Shown here: one piece after another, positions 9,984 to 17,878 of the stretch
Position numbering within the stretch: position 1 is the stretch's first letter
Layout of the letters: the number at the start of each line of letters is the position of its first letter
Source of the DNA: Anaerolineales bacterium UBA3940
Lineage (GTDB): Bacteria; Chloroflexota; Anaerolineae; Aggregatilineales; UBA3940
Direction: 5' to 3'
DNA length: 31,764 bases
Assembly: GCA_002385675.1 (NCBI GenBank)
Contig: DGDY01000307.1
Span: 1-31,764 of the forward strand
The notes under the pieces: model-generated
The model's input: only the letters and a program-made list of their open reading frames with translations
The model's database searches: none
What the model was told of the DNA's origin: nothing
Position numbers and translations under genes: made by a program

Positions 9984-10015
9984 ACAGGGCGACCTCAGAG
10001 GTCGCCCTGTTTTAT
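9984..10015. terminator. Bidirectional terminator between mntR-like gene and the lyase gene
   Basis: Perfect 12-bp stem, ACAGGGCGACCT (9984-9995) with AGGTCGCCCTGT (9999-10010), a 3-base loop, then TTTAT. The minus-strand tail reads TCTGTTTCC. It sits 43 bases past the mntR-like stop and 24 bases from the convergent lyase stop. Confidence 0.9.
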
Positions 10016-10034
10016 GCCCGGCGCACCAGCGCGC

Positions 10035-11468
10035 CTAGCTCATGATTCCGCCTTCTGTCATCTTGCGGGCATCGAGAAGCTCGTCCACCTGCTCCTCGGT
10101 GAGATAGCCCTTCTCCAGCACAACCTCGCGGATCGTACGCCCGGTCCGCAGGGCCTCTTTCGCCACCTCTGCGCCCTTGGCATAGCCGATGACCGGGTTC
10201 AGCGCCGTGACGAGGATAGCATTCTTCGCCAGCCAGCCCTCTGCACGCTCCTTGTTCGCACGCAGCCCTTCGATGGCCTTCTCGCGCAGCACACGCAGCG
10301 AGTTGATGCTGATGTCCATCATCTGGAACAGGTTGTAGCCCATCATGGGCATCATCACGTTCAGCTCAAGCTGGCCCGCCTGGCCGCCCATCATCACCGC
10401 GAAGTCATTGCCCATAACGTGGAACATCGCCTGGTTGACCATCTCCACGATAGACGGGTTGACCTTGCCCGGCATAATGCTGGAGCCCGGCTGTACCGCA
10501 GGCAGCTCGATCTCAGCCAGCCCGCTCGTCGGGCCTGACGACAGCAGCCGCAGGTCGTTCGCAATCCGCGTGATGTCTGTCGCCATCGTGCGGATCGCCG
10601 CGCTGAAGTGCACGAGGTCCTGCTGAGACTGCATCGACTCGAACAGGTTATCGGACGTTTCGAGTTCCAGCCCGGTCAATTCTTCGAGCTTGGCGATCAT
10701 CCGGGGATGATACTCGGGGTGCGCGTTCAGGCCGGTGCCCGTCGCTGTACCGCCGATGCCGAGGCGGCGCAGCCCGTTGGCTGCATCGGCGATCTTGTCG
10801 GCGTTGCGCTCAACGGCGCGGGCGTACGCGCCAAACTCCTGCCCCAGCCGCACGGGCACGGCATCCTGCAGGTGCGTCCGCCCGGACTTCACGATGTCAT
10901 CGAACTCGCGCGCCTTCGCCCACAGCGACTCGCTCAGCGCGTCGAGCGTGTCGAGCAGTTCGTCCAGCCGCCACAGGCACCCCAGGCGAATAGCCGTCGG
11001 GATGGTGTCGTTGGTGGACTGGGCCATGTTGACGTGATCGTTGGGGTGAACGGGCTTGTTCGGGTCGTCTAGCGCAAATCCGAGTATCTGGTTGGCCCGG
11101 TTGGCAATGACCTCGTTGGTGTTCATGTTATGTGAGGTCCCTGCCCCGGCTTGGATGGGGTCCACCACGAACTGATCATCCCACTTCCCCGCCATGACTT
11201 CCTCGGCGGCTTCCATGATCGCCCGTGCAATGGCCTCACCGCTGATAATCTGCCCGTTTACCTCCTTGTCGGCAAACAGGCCAAGATCGAGATTGACCTC
11301 GGCAGCCGCCCGCTTAATAACCGCCATCGACCAGATGAACGCGCGGTACTGCTTCAGTCCTGAGATCGGGAAGTTCTCGACCGCACGCTGCGTCTGCGCG
11401 GCGTAGAGCGCATCTGCCGGGACCCGCAGCTCACCCAGCGAGTCCTTCTCGATCCGAAATTGAGACAT
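10035..11468 (-). CDS. Aspartase/fumarase superfamily lyase (aspartate ammonia-lyase or class II fumarase)
   Basis: 477 residues, full length. The superfamily signature GSSIMPGKVNP is at 328-338 and carries the loop with the catalytic Ser. 'GRTHLQDAVP' (196-205) holds the Thr-His pair, and 'AQSTNDTIPTA' (149-159) and 'GAGTSHNMNTNE' (108-119) line the active site. The last two, plus 'GQLELNV' and the C-terminal 'MTEGGI', look closer to aspartase of the Bacillus AspB kind. 'GGQAG' and 'LVTALNPVIGY' are shared with fumarases. Either reaction produces or uses fumarate: aspartate to fumarate plus ammonia, or malate to and from fumarate. Start ATG 11468 with AGGAGG (complement of 11478-11483). The ferredoxin gene lies upstream on the same strand, separated by a hairpin. 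Confidence 0.85.
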   Translation of the reverse strand: MSQFRIEKDSLGELRVPADALYAAQTQRAVENFPISGLKQYRAFIWSMAVIKRAAAEVNLDLGLFADKEVNGQIISGEAIARAIMEAAEEVMAGKWDDQFVVDPIQAGAGTSHNMNTNEVIANRANQILGFALDDPNKPVHPNDHVNMAQSTNDTIPTAIRLGCLWRLDELLDTLDALSESLWAKAREFDDIVKSGRTHLQDAVPVRLGQEFGAYARAVERNADKIADAANGLRRLGIGGTATGTGLNAHPEYHPRMIAKLEELTGLELETSDNLFESMQSQQDLVHFSAAIRTMATDITRIANDLRLLSSGPTSGLAEIELPAVQPGSSIMPGKVNPSIVEMVNQAMFHVMGNDFAVMMGGQAGQLELNVMMPMMGYNLFQMMDISINSLRVLREKAIEGLRANKERAEGWLAKNAILVTALNPVIGYAKGAEVAKEALRTGRTIREVVLEKGYLTEEQVDELLDARKMTEGGIMS

Positions 11469-11504
11469 CTATCCGATCCTCCTGTTCGTATACGTGACTA
11501 ATAA

Positions 11505-11535
11505 AGAGGAGCAGCACACAACGGGCTGCCCCTCT
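11505..11535 (-). terminator. Probable terminator after the ferredoxin gene
   Basis: Inverted repeat AGAGGAGCAGC (11505-11515) with GCTGCCCCTCT (11525-11535), one mismatch in 11 bp. On the minus strand it is followed by TTTATTAG. It lies 30 bases past the ferredoxin stop and just upstream of the lyase start, so it may only partly separate the two genes. Confidence 0.6.
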
Positions 11536-11564
11536 CTGACTCACAACCAAACTAGCTTACCCGC

Positions 11565-11915
11565 CTAGCCTAGAGCGTCGTAGCCGGGGCCGGAGCGGAA
11601 GAATTCGTAGTTCTGCTGGATGTCGGGGGTCAGGTCGACGACCTCGCCACCCTCAGCTACGACTTCCTGCTTGGTATCCCAGGGCACACGCTTCTGGCCC
11701 GGGGCTAGCTCAAGCGCAGTCGGCACTTCTTCTTCGATATAGATAGCGTCGTACGGGCATTCGGGAACGCAGGCACCGCAGTCGATGCAGGTGTCGGGGT
11801 CGATGTAGTACCACGGCCACTCATCCTGCGGCTGGCCGGGCACGATGCACTCGACCGGACACACTTCCACGCAAGCGCCGTCGCGCAGGCAGAGACTGGT
11901 GATAATGTGAGTCAT
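11565..11915 (-). CDS. 7Fe-type ferredoxin (one [3Fe-4S] and one [4Fe-4S] cluster)
   Basis: 116 residues. Cysteines are C9, C15, C19, C23 in the first half and C43, C46, C49, C53 in the second. By comparison with Azotobacter FdI, C9, C15 and C53 would hold a [3Fe-4S] cluster and C19, C43, C46 and C49 a [4Fe-4S] cluster, with C23 free. The spacing C9-x5-C15 is shorter than in FdI and lacks the second Cys of a CxxCxxC motif, which argues against a plain 8Fe ferredoxin. A C-terminal extension (about 65-116) is typical of FdxA-like members. It is a low-potential cytoplasmic electron carrier; the partner is unknown. Start ATG 11915 with GAGGAG 11 bases upstream. It lies 57 bp downstream of sodA on the same strand. 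Confidence 0.9.
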   Translation of the reverse strand: MTHIITSLCLRDGACVEVCPVECIVPGQPQDEWPWYYIDPDTCIDCGACVPECPYDAIYIEEEVPTALELAPGQKRVPWDTKQEVVAEGGEVVDLTPDIQQNYEFFRSGPGYDALG

Positions 11916-11959
11916 TTGAGGCTTACTCCTCTCAGCATAGAGGTCAAGGGGTTGCCGCT

Positions 11960-11965
11960 ATTATA
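11960..11965 (-). promoter_or_regulatory. Possible -10 box for the ferredoxin gene
   Basis: A perfect TATAAT on the minus strand just past the sodA stop codon, 45 bases before the ferredoxin start. No good -35 hexamer is present, so it could be secondary to transcription coming through sodA. Confidence 0.4.
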
Positions 11966-11971
11966 CCCCGG

Positions 11972-12589
11972 TTACTTAGAAGACGCCGCCTCGAAGCGCT
12001 TGGCGACCTCATCCCAGTTTACCACATTCCACCAGGCAGAGATATAGTCAGCCCGGAGGTTCTGGTACTTCAGATAATAGGCGTGCTCCCAAACGTCGAT
12101 GCCGAGAATCGGCGTCTGCCCCTGCGAAAGCGGCGTGTCCTGGTTAGCCGTGGTCGTGATGGCAAGGTTGCCGTTCTGATCAACGACCAGCCAGCCCCAG
12201 CCGCTCCCGAAATGACCGGCTGCCTTGCTGCTGAACTGCTGCTTGAACTCATCGAACGAGCCGAACGCCTGGTTGATGGCCTCGGCGAGCGCGCCGCTCG
12301 GCTCCCCACCCCCGTTCGGGCTCATGATGGTCCAGAACAGCGAGTGATTCGCGTGGCCGCCACCGTTGTTGCGGACCGCCGTCCGGATCTCCTCCGGCAC
12401 CGAGTCGAGGTCGCGCATCAACTCCTCGATGCTCTTCGCCTGCAGGTCCGCGTAGCCCTCAAGCGCCTTGTTCACGTTGTTCACATAAGCCTGGTGATGC
12501 TTGTCATGGTGGATCCGCATCGTCTGCTCATCGATATGCGGCTCCAGCGCGTCGTAAGCATACGGCAGCGGTGGAAGTTCGTAAGCCAT
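11972..12589 (-). CDS. sodA: Superoxide dismutase, Mn type
   Basis: 205 residues, the normal Mn/Fe-SOD length. It converts superoxide to oxygen and hydrogen peroxide in the cytoplasm. The metal ligands H27, H82, D165 and H169 are all present in their usual contexts ('IHHDKHH', '[10 protein letters not shown]', 'DVWEHAYY'). The second-shell Gln is in 'NQDTPL' (Q150) and Gly77 in 'GGGH', a pattern of Mn-preferring rather than Fe-preferring enzymes. No signal peptide. Start ATG 12589 with AGGAGG eight bases upstream. Its promoter is placed about 190 nt upstream (12785-12813), which leaves a long leader with a strong hairpin. A Mn-type metalloregulator gene lies 3 kb away and is a plausible controller. 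Confidence 0.95.
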   Translation of the reverse strand: MAYELPPLPYAYDALEPHIDEQTMRIHHDKHHQAYVNNVNKALEGYADLQAKSIEELMRDLDSVPEEIRTAVRNNGGGHANHSLFWTIMSPNGGGEPSGALAEAINQAFGSFDEFKQQFSSKAAGHFGSGWGWLVVDQNGNLAITTTANQDTPLSQGQTPILGIDVWEHAYYLKYQNLRADYISAWWNVVNWDEVAKRFEAASSK

Positions 12590-12720
12590 TACAGTTCCTC
12601 CTTCGAGTAGCGAATCAGAAACGCATTTGGGTAGATGGTCTTTGCGTCGAGTGGCAGACAGCATTGACCACTGAACTGAGAGCTGTTAAGAACTGTCACT
12701 CTAAGCGGAAGACGTTGAGG

Positions 12721-12759
12721 TTTCGGCCCGCTGCGGTCTGAGGACCCAGTGCGCCGAAA
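12721..12759 (-). other. Long hairpin in the predicted sodA leader
   Basis: TTTCGGC (12721-12727) pairs with GCCGAAA (12753-12759). After a C/C mismatch, five more pairs, one bulged C and four further pairs (GGTC/GACC) close a TGAG tetraloop (plus-strand letters). That is 16 base pairs in 39 bases with no following T-run, so it is not a standard terminator. On the minus strand it falls about 20-58 nt into the predicted sodA transcript. No known riboswitch family was recognised. Confidence 0.5.
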
Positions 12760-12784
12760 GCAGTCCCACCCATGAACTAAAGTG

Positions 12785-12813
12785 ATTGTAGCGACGCGGA
12801 ATCTCGCAGTCAA
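12785..12813 (-). promoter_or_regulatory. Sigma70-type promoter of sodA
   Basis: TTGACT (complement of 12808-12813), a 17-bp spacer, and TACAAT (complement of 12785-12790), five of six consensus bases in each box. The predicted start is near 12778, giving a leader of about 189 nt. Confidence 0.7.
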
Positions 12814-12884
12814 GGCTGGTAGAACGCGGCTCGGCGCGTCATAATCCCGTCGTGTAACACTGTCGATGAAGGGTCACCCGCACC

Positions 12885-13817
12885 TTGAAGCCATCTCCCA
12901 AGCTACTCGGCATCATCCTGGGCATCGGCGTGCTTGCCATGTCCTCGGCTACTATCTTCATCCGCCTGGCGCAGGGTGAGGGTGTGCCGTCCATCGCGAT
13001 TGCCGCCTACCGCATGGCTATCGCTACTGCCGCCATCACACTGCCGGCGGTCTCGCAGCAGGCATGGCGCACATACGGCAAGCTCACCGGGCGGGACCTC
13101 GGTGTGCTGGTTCTGGCGGGGATGCTGCTCGGCATGCACTTCGCCGTGTGGATCACATCGCTGGCACACACGTCCGTCGTAAGCTCCGTCGTGCTCGTCA
13201 CGACAACGCCGCTGTGGGCCGGGCTGGCCTCGCCGCTGATTCTTAAGGAGCGCACGCCGAGGCTGCTGTGGGGCGGGATGGCGCTGGCGATCGTCGGCGG
13301 GGCGATCATCGGGCTGGCGGATTGGTCCGGCGGGCAGCGCTCGACCATATTCGGCAATGCGCTGGCGCTGTCCGGCGCCTTCCTGATGGCGGGCTACCTG
13401 ATCATCGGGCGCAGCGTGCGCGAGCGGCTGCCGCTCGTCCCGTACCTGTGGATTGTATACAGTGCGGCGGCAGCCCTGCTGACCGTGTGGGCGCTCGTGG
13501 GCGGGCTTCCGCTTGCGGGCTACCCCCCGGTTGCGTTTGTTTGGCTTGTCGCGCTCGGGCTGATCCCGCAGCTTATCGGGCACACGGCGGCGAACTACGC
13601 TGTGCGCCACGTCTCGGCGACGTTCGTCGGCGTAACGATCCTGGGCGAGCCCATCGGCTCGACCATCCTGGCTATGATTGTGCTCAAAGAATGGCCGACG
13701 CCTCTCCAGGTCTTCGGGGGCGCGTTGATCCTGACGGGTATTGTGCTGGCCTCGCTCGCAGAGGAGCGCAAGCGCGCACGAGTGGATCTGCAAGCCGAGC
13801 CAGCCGACTATTACTAG
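12885..13817 (+). CDS. EamA/DMT-family membrane transporter
   Basis: 310 residues with ten hydrophobic segments in two EamA repeats (about 8-140 and 150-290). The second repeat ends in 'GVTILGEPIGSTILAMIVLKEWPT', split here as 'GVTILGEPIG' and 'LKEWPT', the usual conserved final part. These drug/metabolite-superfamily proteins export amino acids, nucleosides or other metabolites across the cytoplasmic membrane. The substrate cannot be read from sequence. The start is TTG at 12885, the only start after an in-frame stop at 12867 that keeps the first segment; AAGGG lies about 11 bases upstream. The small zinc-ribbon gene follows 22 bp later and is probably co-transcribed. Confidence 0.82.
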   Translation: MKPSPKLLGIILGIGVLAMSSATIFIRLAQGEGVPSIAIAAYRMAIATAAITLPAVSQQAWRTYGKLTGRDLGVLVLAGMLLGMHFAVWITSLAHTSVVSSVVLVTTTPLWAGLASPLILKERTPRLLWGGMALAIVGGAIIGLADWSGGQRSTIFGNALALSGAFLMAGYLIIGRSVRERLPLVPYLWIVYSAAAALLTVWALVGGLPLAGYPPVAFVWLVALGLIPQLIGHTAANYAVRHVSATFVGVTILGEPIGSTILAMIVLKEWPTPLQVFGGALILTGIVLASLAEERKRARVDLQAEPADYY

Positions 13818-13839
13818 GATTAGGGAAGGAAGGGTAACG

Positions 13840-14043
13840 ATGTTGAAGATGACCTGCTATAACTGCCATTGGTCGTGGTCACTGACACCGGAAGCGGCTC
13901 AGGCCGCCTACGACACGCTTGAGCCGGGGGCCAAGCACTACACCACCCCCTGCCCGCACTGCGGTCGCACGAACAAGGTAAGCGTCAAGCAGCTCAAGCA
14001 GGCGCTGCCGCGCACTGCAGAGCCGGGTCAGAAGGAAGGCTAG
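13840..14043 (+). CDS. Small zinc-ribbon protein, function unknown
   Basis: 67 residues. Two CxxC pairs, C5/C8 ('CYNC') and C40ish/C43ish ('CPHC'), should bind one zinc. Between them is a helix rich in Ala and Glu, and the C-terminus is Lys/Gln-rich. Start ATG 13840 with a very good GGAAGGAAGG just upstream. A longer frame to 13741 would overlap the transporter and has no ribosome site. It sits 22 bp behind the EamA gene and just before a hairpin terminator. It resembles short zinc-finger domains of DNA- or RNA-related proteins; the role is unknown. Confidence 0.75.
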   Translation: MLKMTCYNCHWSWSLTPEAAQAAYDTLEPGAKHYTTPCPHCGRTNKVSVKQLKQALPRTAEPGQKEG

Positions 14044-14054
14044 CTCACATAATG

Positions 14055-14096
14055 TGCCCGGCCAGCCGCGCTGGGGAACGGTTGGCCGGGCATCTT
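14055..14096 (+). terminator. Terminator after the small zinc-ribbon gene
   Basis: Stem TGCCCGGCCA (14055-14064) with TGGCCGGGCA (14083-14092), extended inward by four more pairs including one G-T. The tail is weak (TCTTC). It lies 12 bases past the stop. Confidence 0.75.
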
Positions 14097-14111
14097 CACA
14101 AAACCCTCAGT

Positions 14112-14145
14112 CTCTCCCTGAAGTGACATCTGATCGCCGGGAGAG
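14112..14145 (-). terminator. Possible terminator after the tandem-binding-protein gene
   Basis: CTCTCCC (14112-14118) pairs with GGGAGAG (14139-14145) across a 20-base loop. On the minus strand it is followed by ACTGAGGGTTTTG. It lies 12 bases past the minus-strand gene's stop. The long loop makes it weaker than the others. Confidence 0.45.
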
Positions 14146-14156
14146 GGAAGCCGCGC

Positions 14157-15926
14157 CTACGGCGAGTACTGCCCTATCCCCAGATAGCTCCCGTCGCCCG
14201 GCCAGACTTCCATCTGAAGCGGCTCTAGCTCGGTGTCCGGCGGCTGGTAGGGGCCGAAGTACTGCCGCCGCAACTCGTCCAGCGTGCCATCCTGGTACAT
14301 GTCCTGCAGCGTAAAGTTCACCAGCGAGAGGAAGTCCGGGTCGTGGCGGGGCAGCCCCATCACAAACTCCTGTGGGCGATACAGACGCTCGTCTACCTCA
14401 ATCGTGTCGTCTTCCTGCGCCATCAGCATCAGGGCGTATTCATCCCCCACGACGGCGTAGTAGGCTCGCGACAGCAGCCCCTCATACGCCTCCTCGAAGG
14501 ACTCCATCACCGTGACACGCGGCGCATAGTTATTGTCCTCGATGATGGCCTGGCTCTCGTCAACCGGGGTCGTGGCGACAGAGGGCTTCACCTCCAGGTC
14601 GAGAACGCTCAGCACGTTCACATCCTCCAGGTGGATCAGGCGCAGCCCGCGCGTGTAGTACGCATCGCTCAGCGCAACCTGCCCCACCAGCCCCAGGTCG
14701 GAGCGCAGCCCGACGACCAGATCCGCCTCGCCAGCCAGCAGCCGATCCAGCCCGGCCTGCCCGGCAGTCTGCGGCAGCTCCTCGACGGAAACACCCCACC
14801 GGCGCGCCATCTCGTTAACAACCGCGCGGCTGTAGCCATCGTAGATGGCCTGGCTGTCAAACCGCCCGTATTCCTCGGCAAGCTCCAGCCCGGCGACGCG
14901 TAACGGCTCGCCCCGCTGGATGCGCTCAAAGACGGATGGCCCCTGCGGCAGTTCAGCAGGGAAGTTCTCAAACGTGAAGGACGGCTCGCCCACCCACTCA
15001 GGGAGCACATCCGCCGGCAGTCCGTAGAACGACGTCGAGAAGATGTTGCCAAGCTCGCCAGCAGCGATAATGTCCTGAATCGTCAGGTTCAGCAGGTCGC
15101 GCAGCGCGACATCGCCTCGCCGCACCACGAACGCGTATGGCTCCTGCAACAGAAGCTCCTCCAGCAGCGCAAACCCATCGGACGACTGGTCAGGCAGCAT
15201 GAGCTGCTCACGCCGCGCCACAACCGAGTTCACCTGAATATCTGCCAGCGCCTGCACGGCAGCCGTGAGGCTGTCGTACCGCTGTACCGCCGGCTGGAAT
15301 CCCAGCCTCTCCGCCTGCTGCTCAAGCACCTCTACCGCGTCTTCCCCGACAGCAGCAACAGCGCCGTTCCCCAGAATGCCCAGCCCCTGCTCGGCAGTGT
15401 CGGCACGGACCAGCACGGCATAGCCGCCGCTGAATGTGGTGTTGGTAAACTCGACGTATTGCTCAAGCTCCCGGCGGTGCGGCATGGCCGCGGCAAGCAT
15501 ATCGACCTCCCCGTCGAAAAGCATGGGCAGGCCGGTCTGCCGGGTGACCTGCACAAACGTGATGTCAACCCCCCAGCGCTCGGCGATGTGACGCGCAAGT
15601 GCCGCCTCGTAGCCCTGCACTTCTCCGTTCTCCGCCAGCCCGGCCAGCGGCAGGTAGTTGAACAGCACACCCACACGCAGCTCGCCGCGCCTGCGGATAC
15701 CAACAAGAGCCGACTCCTCGACGGCGGGCGGGACCGGCGTCACATTGACCGCCTCGGCAGGGACGGGGGTGCGGGTTGGCGTCGGCTCAACAGGAATCTC
15801 GGTTGGCGGGGCTTCCTCGGTCGGCTCAACAGCTTCGGCGGTCGGCCCTGAACTACATCCGACCGCCAGCAGCGTCAGCAGTGCGAGCAGCAGGGCAATC
15901 CGGATGATTGAAGGTCGTGCGTGCAT
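14157..15926 (-). CDS. Lipoprotein with two tandem solute-binding (SBP family 3) domains
   Basis: 589 residues. The signal peptide ends in lipobox 'AVGC' with C24 as the lipidated residue. A Pro/Thr/Glu-rich stalk follows (about 25-75). Two type II periplasmic binding domains come next. The first (about 78-300) opens with 'IRRRGELRVGV' and has 'MLFDGEVDMLAAAM'. The second (about 315-580) opens with 'IQRGEPLRVAG' and has 'LLAGEADLVVGL'. These matching openings show an internal duplication. The family binds polar amino acids and similar small solutes outside the cell. No permease or ATPase gene is adjacent, so a two-site receptor or a distant transporter is likely. Start ATG 15926 with AAGGAA upstream, 13 bases past the nadD stop, so it is probably third in the obgE-nadD operon. 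Confidence 0.85.
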   Translation of the reverse strand: MHARPSIIRIALLLALLTLLAVGCSSGPTAEAVEPTEEAPPTEIPVEPTPTRTPVPAEAVNVTPVPPAVEESALVGIRRRGELRVGVLFNYLPLAGLAENGEVQGYEAALARHIAERWGVDITFVQVTRQTGLPMLFDGEVDMLAAAMPHRRELEQYVEFTNTTFSGGYAVLVRADTAEQGLGILGNGAVAAVGEDAVEVLEQQAERLGFQPAVQRYDSLTAAVQALADIQVNSVVARREQLMLPDQSSDGFALLEELLLQEPYAFVVRRGDVALRDLLNLTIQDIIAAGELGNIFSTSFYGLPADVLPEWVGEPSFTFENFPAELPQGPSVFERIQRGEPLRVAGLELAEEYGRFDSQAIYDGYSRAVVNEMARRWGVSVEELPQTAGQAGLDRLLAGEADLVVGLRSDLGLVGQVALSDAYYTRGLRLIHLEDVNVLSVLDLEVKPSVATTPVDESQAIIEDNNYAPRVTVMESFEEAYEGLLSRAYYAVVGDEYALMLMAQEDDTIEVDERLYRPQEFVMGLPRHDPDFLSLVNFTLQDMYQDGTLDELRRQYFGPYQPPDTELEPLQMEVWPGDGSYLGIGQYSP

Positions 15927-15939
15927 AGGCGTTCCTTGC

Positions 15940-16536
15940 CTAGTCCTGGTACAGGGCATGCTGGTAGATGTACATTTCGACGTGCGGCGGCAGCATGTAG
16001 CGGATCGACCGCCCGGCTGCCACGCGGGCGCGGATGTCGGAGCCGGAGATGTCGATCAGCGGGGCGTCGAACGGCAGCAACGCCGCGCTCAGCCCCGGGA
16101 TCAGCGCTTCCAGGCTGTGGAGGTCATATGCCGCACCAGGGCGGTCCATCACCCCCAGCCGTGCCTGCTCGATAATCCGCGCCGGATCATGCCAGGTAAT
16201 GATATCGCGCAGCGAATCCCCGCCAATAAGAAATACGAGGGAGTGCTGCGGGTACTGGGCATTCAGCAGGGCGAGCATGTCCGCCGTGTAGTGTGGACCG
16301 GGGCGGTTCACGTCAATCTCGCAAAGCTCGAAGGCGGGGTTCTCGGCAATCGCGAGGGAGACCATCTCCAGACGGGCATTAACGGGCGAGATGCGCCGCC
16401 CCTGCTTGTGCGGAGGGTCGGCAGCAGGCACCCACAGCACGCGGGCGAGGGAGAGCTGTTCGCGTGCCTGTTCGGCGAGGATGAGATGCCCGTAGTGAGG
16501 TGGGTCGAACGTTCCGCCGAGCACACCCAGCCGCAT
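15940..16536 (-). CDS. nadD: Nicotinate-nucleotide adenylyltransferase
   Basis: 198 residues. It joins ATP and nicotinate mononucleotide to give deamido-NAD, a step of NAD synthesis. The nucleotidyltransferase motif GGTFDPPHxGH is at 7-17 with the catalytic histidines H14 and H17. 'PPHK' (41-44) and the C-terminal ISGSDIR (163-169) complete the active site. The ATG overlaps the stop of obgE (TAATG at 16538-16534), so translation is coupled. The lipoprotein gene follows 13 bases later. The length and motifs are normal for the family. Confidence 0.95.
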   Translation of the reverse strand: MRLGVLGGTFDPPHYGHLILAEQAREQLSLARVLWVPAADPPHKQGRRISPVNARLEMVSLAIAENPAFELCEIDVNRPGPHYTADMLALLNAQYPQHSLVFLIGGDSLRDIITWHDPARIIEQARLGVMDRPGAAYDLHSLEALIPGLSAALLPFDAPLIDISGSDIRARVAAGRSIRYMLPPHVEMYIYQHALYQD

Positions 16537-17795
16537 TACTCAGCCCACTCCAGCTCCATGTCCCCGATGATAACGGTGTCCCCCTCCTCAATTCCGGCCT
16601 TCTCAAGCGCCTCGGTGATGCCGAGCGCGCGCAGGATTCGTTGAAAGCGCATCACGGCTTCCTCGTACTCCCAGTACGTCATCGCCACCGCCCGCTCGAT
16701 GCGCTCACCGGTCACCCGGTATACGCCTTCCTCCACCTTGAAGATGCGGAAGGGGACCTCCTCTTCATCAGGCCGGAATACGGGCACTTCCTCCGTCGGC
16801 CTCGTCTCGGGGAGTTCCGCCATCATCTGCGCGACCCGGTTAAGCAATTCCTGCACGCCCTGATGCGTCACAGCGGAGATCGCCATCACCGGGTAGCCAT
16901 GCTGAGAGACCGCACGCTCCACCTCCGGCCAGCGGGCCTGAGCGTCGGGCAGGTCCATCTTGTTCAGCACGACGATCTGCGGCTTCTCGGCCAGATTGGG
17001 GTCAAACAGGGCCAGTTCGGTGTTGATCTGTACGAAGTCGCCGATCGGGTTTTCACCCGCGCCGTCCAGCAGGTGGACGAGCAGACGCGTGCGCTGGACG
17101 TGCCGCAGGAAGCTGTGCCCCAGCCCTACCCCCGCGTGCGCGCCCTCCACGAGGCCGGGGATGTCGGCAAACACGATCTCGCGGTCGCCGACGGTCGCAA
17201 CGCCCAGGCTCGGCTCCAGCGTGGTGAAGGGATACGGAGCGATCTTCGGCCTGGCGGCGCTGATCACGGAGATAAGCGTGGACTTGCCCGCATTGGGCAC
17301 GCCAACCAGCCCAACGTCGGCAAGGAGCTTGAGTTCGAGCGTCACCCAGCGCTCGTCGCCGGGCTCGCCTTTTTCTGCCATGCGCGGAGCCTGGTTCGTG
17401 GATGACTTGAAACGGGCGTTCCCCCGCCCACCGCGACCGCCCCGCGCAACGACAAAGCGCTGGCCCTCCTGCGTCAGGTCGGCAAGAAGCTCGCCGCTTT
17501 CGGCGTCACGCACGATGGTGCCGGGCGGCACCTCGATTTCCAGATCTTGCCCCGCCGCCCCGAACCGGTTGAAGTTTCCGCCGGGCTGTCCGTTCGCCGC
17601 GCGAAAGTGGACCTGCCGTTGGAACTTCGACAGGGTGTTGAGGCGCGGGTTCACGACAAAGACGACGTCGCCGCCCTTGCCGCCATCGCCGCCTGCCGGG
17701 CCGCCTCGTGGAACATACTTCTCGCGGCGGAAGGCGACTGCACCCGCGCCGCCATCGCCGCCCTTGACATAGATCTTTGCTTCGTCCAAAAACAT
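16536..17795 (-). CDS. obgE: Obg-family GTPase
   Basis: 419 residues. It is a ribosome-associated GTPase acting in 50S assembly and stress control. The Gly-rich Obg fold spans 1-158. The G domain has G1 GVPNAGKST (165-173), G3 DIPG (211-214), G4 NKMD (278-281) and G5 near 307. A C-terminal OCT domain (about 350-419) is present, as in Firmicutes-type Obg. Start ATG 17795 matches the conserved family N-terminus, but no clear Shine-Dalgarno sequence is seen in front. A TATGCT lies about 10 bases upstream, so a very short or leaderless message is possible. It overlaps nadD by one base and leads the operon. The upstream hairpin belongs to the polyprenyl synthase gene. Confidence 0.96.
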   Translation of the reverse strand: MFLDEAKIYVKGGDGGAGAVAFRREKYVPRGGPAGGDGGKGGDVVFVVNPRLNTLSKFQRQVHFRAANGQPGGNFNRFGAAGQDLEIEVPPGTIVRDAESGELLADLTQEGQRFVVARGGRGGRGNARFKSSTNQAPRMAEKGEPGDERWVTLELKLLADVGLVGVPNAGKSTLISVISAARPKIAPYPFTTLEPSLGVATVGDREIVFADIPGLVEGAHAGVGLGHSFLRHVQRTRLLVHLLDGAGENPIGDFVQINTELALFDPNLAEKPQIVVLNKMDLPDAQARWPEVERAVSQHGYPVMAISAVTHQGVQELLNRVAQMMAELPETRPTEEVPVFRPDEEEVPFRIFKVEEGVYRVTGERIERAVAMTYWEYEEAVMRFQRILRALGITEALEKAGIEEGDTVIIGDMELEWAE

Positions 17796-17818
17796 AGCTT
17801 GCCAAGCATACCAAACAA

Positions 17819-17856
17819 GAGAGCGCCTCGCTAGATGACTCTAACGCGGCGCTCTA
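17819..17856 (-). terminator. Terminator after the polyprenyl diphosphate synthase gene
   Basis: On the minus strand AGAGCGCC pairs with GGCGCTCT, then after one mismatch CGTTAG pairs with CTAGCG (one G-T), around a 6-base loop. The tail is CTTGTTTGG. It lies about 23 bases past the stop and before obgE. Confidence 0.75.
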
Positions 17857-17878
17857 ATGCGGACAAAGTGCCAAGCGG

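Noticed and set aside
12590..12884. A tRNA, SRP RNA or known riboswitch between sodA and the transporter gene
   Set aside because: No cloverleaf, no T-loop consensus, no SRP tetraloop context and no riboswitch core could be matched; only the hairpin at 12721-12759 is supported.
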